Shown here piece after piece: positions 29,809 through 39,445 of a stretch of 47,512 nt of DNA. Source of the stretch: CAYVQE01 sp964633205 (GTDB taxonomy: Bacteria > Myxococcota > B64-G9). Made by a program: the position numbers and the translations under genes. Under the pieces are notes generated by a model. That model was given only the letters and a program-made list of their open reading frames with translations. It was not told the DNA's origin and searched no databases. The stretch covers positions 1-47,512 of the forward strand of contig CAZWFN010000035.1 in assembly GCA_964633205.1 (NCBI GenBank). Reading direction: 5' to 3'. The number at the start of each line of letters is the position of its first letter. Position 1 is the stretch's first letter.

Positions 29809-31680
29809 TCACTTGGGCAGGTGTTGCAGCAGGTAGGCCCGGTTCTCGGCGGTCCAGCTGGCCGGCCCCTGGCCATCGATCTCGGCCCGCTCCTCAAAGG
29901 AGCGCTCGGCGCCCGCGTCCATGATCTGGTTGGGCGCCGGCGGGTTGTTGTGGAATAAGTCCGGCGGGCCGCTGGCCAGCCCCAGGGTGTGGCCGATCTC
30001 GTGGCTGATGGTGTTGCCGATCATGCTGCCCAGGGCGTGGATGGCCAGCTCGATCTCGGCCCCGCGCGCCCCGTCCGGGTACTCGCCGGCCTCGACCGGC
30101 TGACCGCCGCGATCCGGCATGAAGGGGGCGAAGATGTCGTCGAAGCGCGCTGAAGCGATCGGCATGTGGCCGGGCTCGCTGGGTGAGAACAGCAGATAGG
30201 ACGCCACGAACACGCCGCCGAAAGCATAGGTGCCGCTCTCGCGCGAGTCGGCGTTCATACCGCCGACCACGTCGTCGAAGTACAGGTTGCCGGTGTCCTT
30301 GCCCATGGTGTTGTCGAGGCCCAGCAGATCGCGGCCGTTGGGATCCTCGCCGCCGATCTCGATCACGGCGTACTCCAGGTAGTCGCTGGGGCGCACGCTG
30401 CGGAACTCGACGTTGAACTCGGCGTAGTCGCGGTCGACCACCGTCCGGATGCGGTTGCGGATGGGCTCCTCGACGTTGCGCAGGCCGAAGCGGCGCAGGG
30501 TGTCGGTGAACCCGGGCAGGTAGCTGATGAAGACCACCTGCTTCTGCGCCAGGACCTCGAACTCGACGTCATCGAGGGCGAAGCCTGGCTGCTCCTCGGC
30601 ACCGTAGTAGACCACCGGCGTGGCCGTGGCCCGCAATACCCCGGGCTCGGCCCCCAGGCCGGTCACCCCGCCCTGGCCGTCGGCCACCACCCGCAGCACG
30701 TAGCGCATGTGCTCGCCCGAGATCACCTCGGGCACGATCTGCAGCGCGTTCTCGCCGCTCAGATCGACCACCGTTCCCGAGCGTTCGGTGAAGGTGCCCT
30801 CGATGCGCACCACGGTGGTGGCCGAGCCGGAGGTGAAGCCGCGGCCGTAAAAGTCGATCCACTGGCCGCGGCCGGCGGCCTCGGGCTCGAAGGACATCAA
30901 AAAGGTGGGCCCCAGCTCCAGGCTGACATCGGTCAGGCCGGGGCCCGGGGTCTCCGGGCCGTCCCGGTGGACGTTGACCGGGACCACCTGGCCGCTGAAT
31001 ACGCCCGGCCGGATGCCGAAGCCGGAGGGCGGCATCGGGCCGGCCAGCCGGCTGCGGTCCTGGGGGTCGAGCAGGATCAGATTGCCCACCACCGGCTCGG
31101 ACTCGCCGCTGTCCGCGGGGGTGAAGGTGCCGTTCAGGCGCAGCTCGGTGGTGCCCTCGCCTTGCAGCAGAAAGCCGCTGCCGCGGGCGTCGAGCTGGCT
31201 GCCGAGGTAGATCACCTCCTGGCCGACCGCGGCCGAGAAGTAGTCGAGCCGCGGCTCGAGCTGCTCGACCAGCTCCCAGCTCACCGGCACCGCGTCCGTG
31301 CGTTGGGCTCCGCCAGGCAGATCGAGCCGCACCCGCAGCATGCCCTGGAAGTCACCGGGTCCGCCCAGGGCCCGGAACAGCTCGTCCAGCAGGCGGAAGC
31401 GCAGCTGGTTGTCGTCGATCCGCTCCGGCGCGATCTGCCAGGGCTCGCCCGCGCCGCGCTCGAGCAGCACGGTCAGGCTGCCGGAGTCGGCGTCGACGAA
31501 GCCCTGGCCGCTGATCTCGACCCAGCTGCCGGGCAGCAGGGTCTCGGGCTGCACGCGCTGGATGCGCACCTCGGGCCCGGAGCCGTCGGGCAGGCCGGAG
31601 GACTTCGTCTCGCAGCCGGTCCCGGCCGCCAGCCAACCGGCCAGCAGACCGAGCGCCGCGACATACGCAGCCGCCTTCAT
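29809..31680 (-). CDS. Lipoprotein with TIG-like domains and metzincin-like core
   Basis: 623 aa. Lipid on Cys23. Residues 35-125 resemble a TIG/IPT immunoglobulin-like unit (RIQRVQPETLLPGSWVEISGQGFVD), and weaker units follow (DFYGRGFTSGSATTV). The C-terminal 230 residues look like a zinc metallopeptidase: HEIGH at 560-564, the Gly turn LGL, and a Met-turn near Met587 (NQIMDAG). In metzincins a third zinc ligand sits six residues after the second His; here that position is Ser570, so catalysis is uncertain unless a later residue (the His in DLFHNN) takes over. The ATG overlaps the stop of the upstream PPC lipoprotein, so the two are coupled. Confidence 0.75.
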   Translation of the reverse strand: MKAAAYVAALGLLAGWLAAGTGCETKSSGLPDGSGPEVRIQRVQPETLLPGSWVEISGQGFVDADSGSLTVLLERGAGEPWQIAPERIDDNQLRFRLLDELFRALGGPGDFQGMLRVRLDLPGGAQRTDAVPVSWELVEQLEPRLDYFSAAVGQEVIYLGSQLDARGSGFLLQGEGTTELRLNGTFTPADSGESEPVVGNLILLDPQDRSRLAGPMPPSGFGIRPGVFSGQVVPVNVHRDGPETPGPGLTDVSLELGPTFLMSFEPEAAGRGQWIDFYGRGFTSGSATTVVRIEGTFTERSGTVVDLSGENALQIVPEVISGEHMRYVLRVVADGQGGVTGLGAEPGVLRATATPVVYYGAEEQPGFALDDVEFEVLAQKQVVFISYLPGFTDTLRRFGLRNVEEPIRNRIRTVVDRDYAEFNVEFRSVRPSDYLEYAVIEIGGEDPNGRDLLGLDNTMGKDTGNLYFDDVVGGMNADSRESGTYAFGGVFVASYLLFSPSEPGHMPIASARFDDIFAPFMPDRGGQPVEAGEYPDGARGAEIELAIHALGSMIGNTISHEIGHTLGLASGPPDLFHNNPPAPNQIMDAGAERSFEERAEIDGQGPASWTAENRAYLLQHLPK

Positions 31681-33833
31681 GGCAGTGTCATCTCCAGGCT
31701 GTAGCCGTTTTCGGCACTTTCGTAACCGTAGACGCGCAGGTAGAAAATGGCGTCTGACTGCACCGTGTACTCCAGGTACTCGTCATCGTCGGTGCTGTCG
31801 GCCAGCGCCAGCCGGTACTCTTCCAGGGTGTCCTCGGTCACGCCGTCGGCATACAGCGCCATGTCCAGGTCGCCAGCGGCATGGTTGAAACGCAGGTCGA
31901 AGGCCAACACCTCGCCGGCGTAGCCGATGGTGGCGAACCAATCCACGTCGCCGGCACAGATCTGCAGCCCCGTGCGCGGGCCGTCGTCCCAGATGTCGGT
32001 CGCCTCGGCCGGGGTGTCGTCGGGCTCGTTGTCGTCGTTGATGCAACCCTGCTGGCCGGGGGTGACCGCCACGGTCATGGTGTAGTCGTTGTGCGCGCCC
32101 TGGTAGGGGCCGACCGCGATGTAGTAGGTCGAGTCGGCCGGCACGGCCGCCACCGAGATGGACTCGTCATCGTCGGCCGTGGTCGAACAAGCCAGTGCCT
32201 GCTCGCAGCCCAGCACATCGCCCTCCAGCGCGGCCGGCTCGAACAGCCACAGATCCAGATCGCCGGCGGCGTTGTCGAACTCGAGCAGCACGTCCAGCCC
32301 GTCGCCAGCCTCGAGATCCAGCCGATACCAGTCGGGCTCGCCACAGCAGGTCAGCTGCACGTACTCGCCGTCGGCCACCGGGGTGGCGTCGGCCGGCTGA
32401 TCGTTGGGCTCGTATTGATCCGGCCGGCAGCTGATCAGGACCAGGTCGTAAGTGTTCTCCACCCCGGCCGCGCCACGCACCCGCAGCAGCAAAGAACGCT
32501 GCTGGCCGACCACGTCGGAGAACAGCGCCGCCATGTCCCCGTCCTGCTCACCGGACTGCAGCAATGTGCTGCCATCGGCCGCGAACAAATCGATCTCCAG
32601 CTGGCCGTTGGCTCGGGTGTAGAAGATGCCGGCGCCCAGCCAGTGGCCGGCCGGCAGCTCGACGGCATACCAGTCCTCGTCGTCGGGGCAGATCTTCCGA
32701 TCGGCGTAGGAGCCCTCCGCGAGCGCGGTGGCGGCGCCGGCCGCGTCGTTGGGCTCGAAGGCATCGTTTTCGCACTGCTGGTTGCCGGGGGCGTAGGCGG
32801 TGAAGGAGAAGCGACCCTCCTTGGGCAAACAGGTGCGGTGGCTGCAACCGGAGCCGCCCTCGTCCGAGTCCTCGGCGCACAGGTAGTAGCTGACCTTGGC
32901 GGTGGCGTCGCCGGTCAGGTCCGGGTTGGGGATGACCTGCTGGTAGGCATCGCCGCCGATCGCGGTCATGGTCGACTTGGTGTACTCGGCCGGGCTGCCG
33001 TCACCGAGATCGACGAAGTAGTACAGCCCCACGCTGGCGATGGCCGACTCGGCATCGGTGGCCACCGCCTCTATCTGGTAGTCACCGGCCGAGCGCTGAT
33101 CGGGCAGCTCGTCGTGGATGATGTCCGGCGGGGTGCCGGCGCAGTCCTGGGCACCGCCCTTGAGCAAAATGGTGATGTCCTGGACGACCGGCGGGTTGAC
33201 GTGGTCGTCGGCGCTGACCCTGATGCCCCAGACCGGTTTTTCGGCGATCTGCGCCTCGGTGGGGCGCCAGCGGTAGGAAGCCAGCTTGGAGCCCGGGGCG
33301 GTCTCGAAGGTGCCGCCCGGCGGGTTGTCCTCGATGCGCAGGTCCACCGAGGCCGAATCCGGATCGCGCACCTCGACGTTGAAGCGGACCTGATCGCTGC
33401 GATCCAGGTCCAGGGTGTGATCCGAGGGGGTGACGAAGATGGGCGCACCGGTGCCGGCCCCGCCCAGGGTCACCGTGACGATGATCGTCTCGCTGGCCGT
33501 GGCGTTGCCGTCGGAGACCTTGAAGGTGATCGGGTAATCCTTGCCGCGGCCCTCGGGCCCGGCGTCGGAGGCGATCGGCGTCCATACGAACAGGGCGTAG
33601 CCCTCGAGGTCGTCGTGGAACTCGGCCCCGGCCGGCATGCCCTCGATGCCGAACTGCAGCGCGTCGCCGTCGTCGTCGACCGCCCGCACCTCGACCTCGA
33701 GCGTGGAACCGGTCTCGACCGTCTTGTTGCCGATGGGCACGATGGCCGGAGCGTGGTTGGAACAGCCGGCCAGGCCAGCCAGCACGGCCAGAACGGCGAG
33801 CAAGGGCGACAGCGAGCGGACCGAAACGCGCAT
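31677..33833 (-). CDS. Surface lipoprotein with Ig-like and three PPC domains
   Basis: 718 aa from ATG 33833. Perfect lipobox LAGC (Cys24). Residues 28-125 and 130-225 are cadherin/Ig-like beta domains (putative-Ig type: NKTVETGSTLEVEVRAVDDD). After a middle region come three pre-peptidase C-terminal (PPC) domains, each opening with EPND or EPDD and holding a DWY/DWF turn: ENDAFEPNDAAGAAT...DEDWYAVEL, DQYEPNDQPADAT...EPDWYRLDL, and NEPDDTPAEAT...DVDWFATIG. PPC domains normally hang on secreted proteases; here the protease-like partner is the next gene, coupled by a 4-bp overlap. Location should be the outer surface. Confidence 0.85.
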   Translation of the reverse strand: MRVSVRSLSPLLAVLAVLAGLAGCSNHAPAIVPIGNKTVETGSTLEVEVRAVDDDGDALQFGIEGMPAGAEFHDDLEGYALFVWTPIASDAGPEGRGKDYPITFKVSDGNATASETIIVTVTLGGAGTGAPIFVTPSDHTLDLDRSDQVRFNVEVRDPDSASVDLRIEDNPPGGTFETAPGSKLASYRWRPTEAQIAEKPVWGIRVSADDHVNPPVVQDITILLKGGAQDCAGTPPDIIHDELPDQRSAGDYQIEAVATDAESAIASVGLYYFVDLGDGSPAEYTKSTMTAIGGDAYQQVIPNPDLTGDATAKVSYYLCAEDSDEGGSGCSHRTCLPKEGRFSFTAYAPGNQQCENDAFEPNDAAGAATALAEGSYADRKICPDDEDWYAVELPAGHWLGAGIFYTRANGQLEIDLFAADGSTLLQSGEQDGDMAALFSDVVGQQRSLLLRVRGAAGVENTYDLVLISCRPDQYEPNDQPADATPVADGEYVQLTCCGEPDWYRLDLEAGDGLDVLLEFDNAAGDLDLWLFEPAALEGDVLGCEQALACSTTADDDESISVAAVPADSTYYIAVGPYQGAHNDYTMTVAVTPGQQGCINDDNEPDDTPAEATDIWDDGPRTGLQICAGDVDWFATIGYAGEVLAFDLRFNHAAGDLDMALYADGVTEDTLEEYRLALADSTDDDEYLEYTVQSDAIFYLRVYGYESAENGYSLEMTLP

Positions 33834-33882
33834 CGTCACGACTCCACGGTTGTCTGGGGTCCGGCCAAGACCGGACGCAGCC

Positions 33883-33911
33883 AGTCTAGCGCCGCCAGCG
33901 GCGCGACACAA
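33883..33911 (-). promoter_or_regulatory. Promoter of the PPC lipoprotein gene
   Basis: On the minus strand TTGTGT (33911-33906, 3/6), 17-bp spacer, TAGACT (33888-33883, 4/6). The leader carries a GTCCGG/CCGGAC hairpin at 33859-33876 before ATG 33833. Confidence 0.4.
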
Positions 33912-34046
33912 GAGGCTCCACTCGATCGCCCGGATCGTTCCGACCAGAGAGCCGCTAGCACGCCGCTGGTGCGCCAGCAATGCCGTTCCGGCTTCCGGCA
34001 GCGAACTCCGCGTCCAGGATGAAATCGCGCGCAGCCGGCCGCGGGC

Positions 34047-36545
34047 TTACTCGGGGACGATGAACTCGATCTCGCGGCTGGCGCTGAGCTCGCCCGAGCC
34101 CCAGCGGCAGGTCAAGCGGCCGCGGCGCGGCTGCTGCTGGTCGTCGGTCACCTCCACCTGGTGACCTTCCTGGCCGTCCGGCTCGACTCCGCCGGCGGCC
34201 AGCACGCCGTCGGCGGCGCAGGCCTGGCTGCCGTAAATGCGCAGGTCGCTGAGCAGCAGGTAGCCGCTGGTAGCCTCACCGGTGATGTCGATCTCGAAGC
34301 CGGTCTGGCCCATCACATAGAGCATCGAGCCGCTCAGGTCGATGCAGATCTCGCGGCACTCGTCGGTCGGGAGGAACTGCTGGTACTGGCTGTCGTAGAC
34401 CGGCACCCACCAGGCGCCACCGGTGTTGGAGAAAAAGGAGATCTGATAGGAACCGTTGAAGTTGACGCTGCGGTAGTGGTTCCAGCACAGCCGGCCGGGA
34501 TCGACCAGGCCGCGCAGATCCAGCTCCAGCGAGGCGTCGAGTTCGGGCTCGTTCAGATCGGCGACGCTGCCCAACAGCAACCCGCCGTCGCGGCCGCACT
34601 CCTGCTGCCCGTCGGCGCAGGAGGCCGGCGGGTCGAACACCCAGCCGGCGTGGCTGGCCACGTCCTGGCCGCAGGCGGCGAAGTCGGTCTCGACCGCGAT
34701 CACCTCCGAGTCGCACTCGGGCGGGTAGGCGTAGACCCACACCCCGCCCAGGCCCAGCATGTTGGTCGGATCGAAATCGGTGTCGACCTGGGCCCACAGG
34801 GTGATGCGGGTGGTATCGCGATCGGTGACCAGGCCGGGCAGCTCCACGCAGGGCCGGGTGTGCTGCTCGCCCGACCACATGCCGGGCTCGTCGCAGGCCA
34901 CTGCATTGCCCACCGCCTGGTCGCCGTCGTCGATCATCACCTGCAAGATGCCGCCGTAGGGCTCCGGCCGCTGCAGCACCTCGTAGCAGGTGCGCACCCG
35001 GGCGAAGCTCGACAGGTCGAACAACCTGGCCAGCCGCCAGCCGGTGGAGTCGACATTGCCGCAGGCGCCGTTCTGCAGCTCGATGCCCCGGTCGCCCGGG
35101 TTGCAGCTCGTCTGGGTGCAGCAGGGCGCGGCTTGCCCGCCCAGCTCCAGCGGGCAGTAGCCGCCCGAGTCGCGACAGACCGGGGTGGCGGTGAAGGTCC
35201 AATCCCCGGTGGTGCAGCCGCCGTCGTAGAAGGGGGTGTCCGACAGCACGCTGGGCAGCAGCTCGACCTCGCAGTGCAAGCAGGCCTCGGTGCCCTGGCC
35301 GCCCGGCAGGGCCACCGAGCAGACGGCCGGTCGATCGTAGGTCTGCCGTTGGGGACAATCCAGGGAGACGTAGTCTGGCCGATCGACGCAGCCGGTCTCA
35401 TCGCCCGCGCAGTCGGGCAGGCATTCCTGCTCGGCGCCGCAGTAGCCCGGGATGGTGCTGCCGCGACAGCCGCCCTGGCCGTCGCAGGCGTCGTCCCCGG
35501 TGCAGCTGAAACCGTCGTCGCAGGCCGTTCCCGCCTCGTCGGGGCCGCAGCTCTGGGTCTGCTCGTCGCAGGCGCCCATGCAGGTCTCGGTGCAGGGCAG
35601 CTCGGTGTGGATGCAATCGCCGGCCGCGTCGCAGGTGTCGGTGCCGGTACACCACAGCCCATCGTCGCAGGAGGTGCCGGCCGGCGCTTGCTGCCAGTCG
35701 TTCGGGTCGGCCGCGGCGTCGCAACTCAAACAGGCGTTGTCCGGTGGCGAGGCGCCGTCCGCATAGCAGGCGTCCGCGATCAGACAGTGGCCGCCCTGCA
35801 GCGCGTGCTCGCATTGGCCGGTCTCCGGTTGACAGCTGTCGGCGGTGCAGTCCAGCCCGTCGTCGCAATCTTTGGCCTGGCCGACACACACCCCGTCCTG
35901 GCAGCGATCGTCGACCGTGCAGGCATCGCCGTCGTCGCACGGGGCGTCGTCGGCCAGCCGCTCGGTCTGGCAGGTGCCGTCGTCGCAGCTGCCGTCGATG
36001 CACTCGTCCAGGGCCTGACAGTCGGCGTCCGACTGGCACTGGCGACAGTCGGGGCCGTCGATGGTGCCATCGCAATCGTTGTCCAGCCCGTCGCACCACT
36101 CCGTACCGCCGCGGCTGGGCCGGCATTCGTGCCCGGGCAGCCAGGCCAGCTCGAGGGTCACCCAGCCGGGGCCGTCGCGCCCGGCGGTGACCGCGGCACA
36201 GGCATTGAGCAGGGCCTCGCCGGTGCCGTCCTCGGCCTCGGCGTAGAACAGGCGCCGGCCCGTGCCCACGGCCTGCAGCTGATCCACGGCGCCGGCCGGC
36301 GGATAGGCGAAGGCGATCTCGTCCTCCACTGTATAACCCGCGTCTCCGGGCGCGGCCGTCAGCTCCAGCAGCGCCTGGCAGTCGGCGCCGTTGCCGGGAT
36401 CGATGACCGCGATGCGGATGCGTTCGGTCAGGGCCCGGGCCCGGTCGTCGGGCAGCAGCAGGCGCACGTCGTGGGGGCCCGAGTCGCAGGCCACCGCGAC
36501 CAGGGCCACGGAAGCGAGGATCGATGGGATGCTCAGCGCGCGCAT
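34047..36545 (-). CDS. Cys-rich lipoprotein with MopE-like repeat
   Basis: 832 aa. Lipid on Cys20. Residues 150-170 contain a MopE-type putative metal-binding repeat (WCDGLDNDCDGTIDGPDC), common in Myxococcota surface proteins. From there to about residue 400 run short disulfide-rich repeats of the form CDDGxxCTxxDxCxxGxCxG, reminiscent of disintegrin/notch-type modules, giving dozens of cysteines. The C-terminal 430 residues have paired cysteines and beta strands, perhaps two adhesion-like domains. No catalytic motif is seen. It lies 4 nt behind the TPR gene in one unit. The role is probably structural or adhesive at the surface; this is inferred from family type. Confidence 0.8.
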   Translation of the reverse strand: MRALSIPSILASVALVAVACDSGPHDVRLLLPDDRARALTERIRIAVIDPGNGADCQALLELTAAPGDAGYTVEDEIAFAYPPAGAVDQLQAVGTGRRLFYAEAEDGTGEALLNACAAVTAGRDGPGWVTLELAWLPGHECRPSRGGTEWCDGLDNDCDGTIDGPDCRQCQSDADCQALDECIDGSCDDGTCQTERLADDAPCDDGDACTVDDRCQDGVCVGQAKDCDDGLDCTADSCQPETGQCEHALQGGHCLIADACYADGASPPDNACLSCDAAADPNDWQQAPAGTSCDDGLWCTGTDTCDAAGDCIHTELPCTETCMGACDEQTQSCGPDEAGTACDDGFSCTGDDACDGQGGCRGSTIPGYCGAEQECLPDCAGDETGCVDRPDYVSLDCPQRQTYDRPAVCSVALPGGQGTEACLHCEVELLPSVLSDTPFYDGGCTTGDWTFTATPVCRDSGGYCPLELGGQAAPCCTQTSCNPGDRGIELQNGACGNVDSTGWRLARLFDLSSFARVRTCYEVLQRPEPYGGILQVMIDDGDQAVGNAVACDEPGMWSGEQHTRPCVELPGLVTDRDTTRITLWAQVDTDFDPTNMLGLGGVWVYAYPPECDSEVIAVETDFAACGQDVASHAGWVFDPPASCADGQQECGRDGGLLLGSVADLNEPELDASLELDLRGLVDPGRLCWNHYRSVNFNGSYQISFFSNTGGAWWVPVYDSQYQQFLPTDECREICIDLSGSMLYVMGQTGFEIDITGEATSGYLLLSDLRIYGSQACAADGVLAAGGVEPDGQEGHQVEVTDDQQQPRRGRLTCRWGSGELSASREIEFIVPE

Positions 36546-36549
36546 GGTC

Positions 36550-37401
36550 TCACTCCACGCTGACCCGGTAGGCCACCGAGCCGCCGTCTGCGGTGCCCAG
36601 GCCCACGCCCAGGCCGACGGCGGTGCCGGCCACCACCACGCCCACCGCCGTCCAGAACCACCACTGCTGGTACCACGGCGGGGATACCGCGGCGGCCGGC
36701 GGCGGCTGGCCGGTGTTGCCGGCGGCCGCGGCGGCCGGCCGGGCGTCGGCCAGCGGAGCGCTGGAGCGACCGAAGGGCTCATCGCGGCTGCCGGCCCGGG
36801 CCAGCACCCCGCCTGCGGCGGTCAGGGCCTCGACGAAGTAGACCAGCGGCCCGGCGCCGGTGGCCGCGGGCAGGGTGAAGACGACCTCACCGGGCTCGGC
36901 CACCGGCCGGGTCGCCTCGCAACGCCAATCGGCCTCGCCCGAGCGGCTGCACAGGTGGATGCCGCGCACCAGGCGCATCGGATCGGCCTCCAGCCGCACC
37001 CGCAGCTTCTGCCCCGCCCGGCCGGCGCGCGGTCCCGCTTGCTCGTGCTGCAAGCGGATGGGCTTGAGCTCGCGGGCGATGGCCTTGGCCTGGTAGAAGG
37101 GCGCCGACAGCTTGGGCGAGGTGTCGGTCGACAGGCTCAGCTCGGGGTCGATCGACAGCGCCTTGCGGAAGGCGGTCCGGGCGGCCTCGCCGTCGCCGGT
37201 GGCCGCCAGGCACAGACCGCGGATGCGGTAGGCGTCGACCAGGTCGGCCGGCCCGGCGGTGGGCGATTCGAGCACCTGGGCGGCGAGCTGCAGCGCGCCG
37301 TCGAAGTCCATTTCGTCCAGCCGCTGCTGGGCATCGGCCAGCGGACCGCACCAGCCGGCCGCCGGCCACAGCAGCAGGGCCAATACAATACAAGGTCTCA
37401 T
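36550..37401 (-). CDS. TPR protein with C-terminal membrane helix
   Basis: 283 aa from ATG 37401 (GAGGAG 6 nt upstream). Signal peptide at about 1-19. TPR-like helices span residues 20-100 (ARTAFRKALSIDPELSLSTDTSPKLSAPFY). A beta domain follows near 125-190. A Pro/Ala linker and a single membrane helix close the protein (WWFWTAVGVVVAGTAVGLGVG, about 247-270). Proteins of this plan, with a TPR and a DPxLxL-type match followed by a late transmembrane helix, are frequent next to PEGA-domain kinases in Myxococcota. The kinase gene is in fact divergent from this one across 98 bp. Function is unknown. Confidence 0.8.
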   Translation of the reverse strand: MRPCIVLALLLWPAAGWCGPLADAQQRLDEMDFDGALQLAAQVLESPTAGPADLVDAYRIRGLCLAATGDGEAARTAFRKALSIDPELSLSTDTSPKLSAPFYQAKAIARELKPIRLQHEQAGPRAGRAGQKLRVRLEADPMRLVRGIHLCSRSGEADWRCEATRPVAEPGEVVFTLPAATGAGPLVYFVEALTAAGGVLARAGSRDEPFGRSSAPLADARPAAAAAGNTGQPPPAAAVSPPWYQQWWFWTAVGVVVAGTAVGLGVGLGTADGGSVAYRVSVE

Positions 37402-37462
37402 CGTCCAGCTCCTCGGTCGTCGTTCCGCCCCCATTCTGCCCCTTGATTCGGGACAAAACAAC

Positions 37463-37491
37463 TTGTTCAGATGCCGCCGGCCCGTTAGCAT
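37463..37491 (+). promoter_or_regulatory. Candidate leaderless promoter of the PEGA kinase
   Basis: TTGTTC (37463-37468, 3/6), 17-bp spacer, TAGCAT (37486-37491, 4/6), ending 8 nt before ATG 37500. No Shine-Dalgarno is present. Confidence 0.35.
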
Positions 37492-37499
37492 GCCCGGCC

Positions 37500-39413
37500 A
37501 TGGATCAACTGGAGCACATCGGCCGCTACCAGTTGCTGGCCCGGCTGGCCAGCGGCGGCATGGCCGAGATCTTCCTGGCCCGCCAGACCGGCATCGGCGG
37601 TTTCGAGAAGCTGGTGGTGGTCAAACGCATCCTGCCGCAGCTGGCGCGCGAGCAGGCCTTCGTCGAGATGTTCCTCGACGAGGCGGTCATCGCCGCCCAG
37701 CTCAACCACCCCAACGTGGTGCAGATCTACGATCTGGGCGAGTCCGAAAGCTCGTACTACATCGCCATGGAGTACCTCGAGGGCGAGAGCCTGGGCCACC
37801 TGGTCAGCGAGGGGGTCCGCCAAGGCCAGCCGCTGGGACCCGGGCTGGCCGCCAACCTGATCGCCCAGGTGTGCGACGGGCTGCACTACGCCCATACCCT
37901 CGAGGACGAGCAGGGCCGACCGCTGGGCATCGTGCACCGCGACATCAGCCCGCACAACGTGATCGTGTTGTTCAGCGGTACGGCCAAGCTGGTCGATTTC
38001 GGCATCGCCAAGGCGGCCACCAAGGTGCACCAGACCCAGGTCGGCACGCTCAAGGGCAAGCTGACCTACATGTCGCCGGAGCAATGCCTGGGCAAGACGG
38101 TCGACAGCCGCTCCGATCTGTTCTCGCTGGGCGTGGTCTTGTGGGAGCTGCTGGCGCGCAAGCGGCTGTTCAAACGCGACGTCGAGCCGGCCATCATCCG
38201 GGCCATCGTGGACGAGCCCATCCCCGAGGTGCGCCAGGTCCGCGACGACGTGCCTCAGGCGCTGGCGGCGGTGGTCGAGCGGGCGCTGCAGAAGGAGCCC
38301 GGGGCACGTTTCGCCAGCGCGGCCGAGATGGCGGCGGCGTTGCGCGACTTCATGCACCAGGCGGACCAGGACGCCTCGCCGCAGGCGGTCGAGGGCTATG
38401 CGCTGGCGGTGCTCGGCGACCAGGCCCGGACCAAAAAGCGGCTGCTGGAGCAGATCCGCCGCGGCGGCGCCGCGGCCACGCCGGCACGCCAGCTCAAGCC
38501 CAAGAGCGACTCCATCCCGTCGCGGGCCCGGGCCGAATCGGCTGCTCAGCTGGCGGCCATGGCCGAGGCGGCCACCCGCATCCGCACCGAGGACGAGGAC
38601 CTCGCCGTCCCGCCCGCGGCCGGCGGCGGTCGCTGGCTGCGGCCGCTGCTGATCGGGCTGCTGCTCTGCGCCGCCGGCGGGCTGGGTCTGTGGTGGCTGT
38701 TCGGCCAGCCCGCGACCGGCCCCCAGACCCCGGCCGCGGTCGAGCCCCCGCCCGCGATCGAGCCCCCGCCCGCGGACGAGCCACCCCCCGCGCCGCAGCC
38801 CGAGCCGGCCCTCCAGCCCGAGCCGGACGACCAATCCGAACCCGAGCCGGCCCCGAAGCCGAGTCCGGATCCGGCCCGGCTGGCGGTGCGCTCCACCCCG
38901 GAGGGTTGTACGGTCCAGCTCGACGGCCGAGCGCTGGATACGCCCACCCCGATCGATGAGCTGAAAGTCGAGCCGGGCGCGGAGCATCGCGTGACCGTGC
39001 GCTGCGCCGATCACCAGCCGTCCGAACAGCGCTTCGCGGCCCGGCCCGGCGAACGGGTCAGCCTGGCCTTCGCCCCGGCCCCGGCCACCAAGCCCCCGCG
39101 GAGCCGGCCGCCCGCCGCGAAGCGGACCGGAAGACGGAGCAGGCCAGGGCCCGAGCCCGAGACCACCGCCGGGGCGAAGCCGCGGCCGAAGCCGGCCCCG
39201 GCCGCCCGGGGCCAGCTCAACCTGAACACCAAGCCCTGGAGCGAGGTCTCGCTGGGCGGGCGCAAGCTGGGCATCACCCCGCTGCTGGGAGTCGAGCTGC
39301 CGGCCGGCCAACACGACCTGCTCTGCGTCAACCCCGGCCGCGGCATCAGCAAGACCATCCGGGTGACCATCGAGCCCGGCGAGACCACCTCGCTCAGCCT
39401 GAAGCTGCCCTGA
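37500..39413 (+). CDS. Ser/Thr protein kinase with two PEGA domains
   Basis: 637 aa from ATG 37500. The kinase domain (residues 9-285) is complete: Gly loop LASGGMAEIFLA, Lys42, HRD as HRDISPHN (Asp148, the form usual in myxobacterial Hanks kinases), DFG Asp166 and the YMSPEQ activation segment. A juxtamembrane linker leads to one helix at about 379-402. A Pro/Glu-rich stretch (EPPPAIEPPPADEPPPAP) is the periplasmic stalk, followed by two PEGA beta domains near 460-520 and 570-637 (RLAVRSTPEGCTVQLDGRALDTPTPI; LNLNTKPWSEVSLGGRKLGITPL). It probably senses an envelope ligand outside and phosphorylates cytoplasmic proteins. Substrates are unknown. Confidence 0.95.
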   Translation: MDQLEHIGRYQLLARLASGGMAEIFLARQTGIGGFEKLVVVKRILPQLAREQAFVEMFLDEAVIAAQLNHPNVVQIYDLGESESSYYIAMEYLEGESLGHLVSEGVRQGQPLGPGLAANLIAQVCDGLHYAHTLEDEQGRPLGIVHRDISPHNVIVLFSGTAKLVDFGIAKAATKVHQTQVGTLKGKLTYMSPEQCLGKTVDSRSDLFSLGVVLWELLARKRLFKRDVEPAIIRAIVDEPIPEVRQVRDDVPQALAAVVERALQKEPGARFASAAEMAAALRDFMHQADQDASPQAVEGYALAVLGDQARTKKRLLEQIRRGGAAATPARQLKPKSDSIPSRARAESAAQLAAMAEAATRIRTEDEDLAVPPAAGGGRWLRPLLIGLLLCAAGGLGLWWLFGQPATGPQTPAAVEPPPAIEPPPADEPPPAPQPEPALQPEPDDQSEPEPAPKPSPDPARLAVRSTPEGCTVQLDGRALDTPTPIDELKVEPGAEHRVTVRCADHQPSEQRFAARPGERVSLAFAPAPATKPPRSRPPAAKRTGRRSRPGPEPETTAGAKPRPKPAPAARGQLNLNTKPWSEVSLGGRKLGITPLLGVELPAGQHDLLCVNPGRGISKTIRVTIEPGETTSLSLKLP

Positions 39414-39445
39414 GCCGGCGGTCGCCCGAAAGCCCGACCGGGCTG

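Noticed and set aside
31881..34022. 713-codon frame on the + strand
   Set aside because: Opposite a lipoprotein gene with clear PPC domains; it is a shadow frame.
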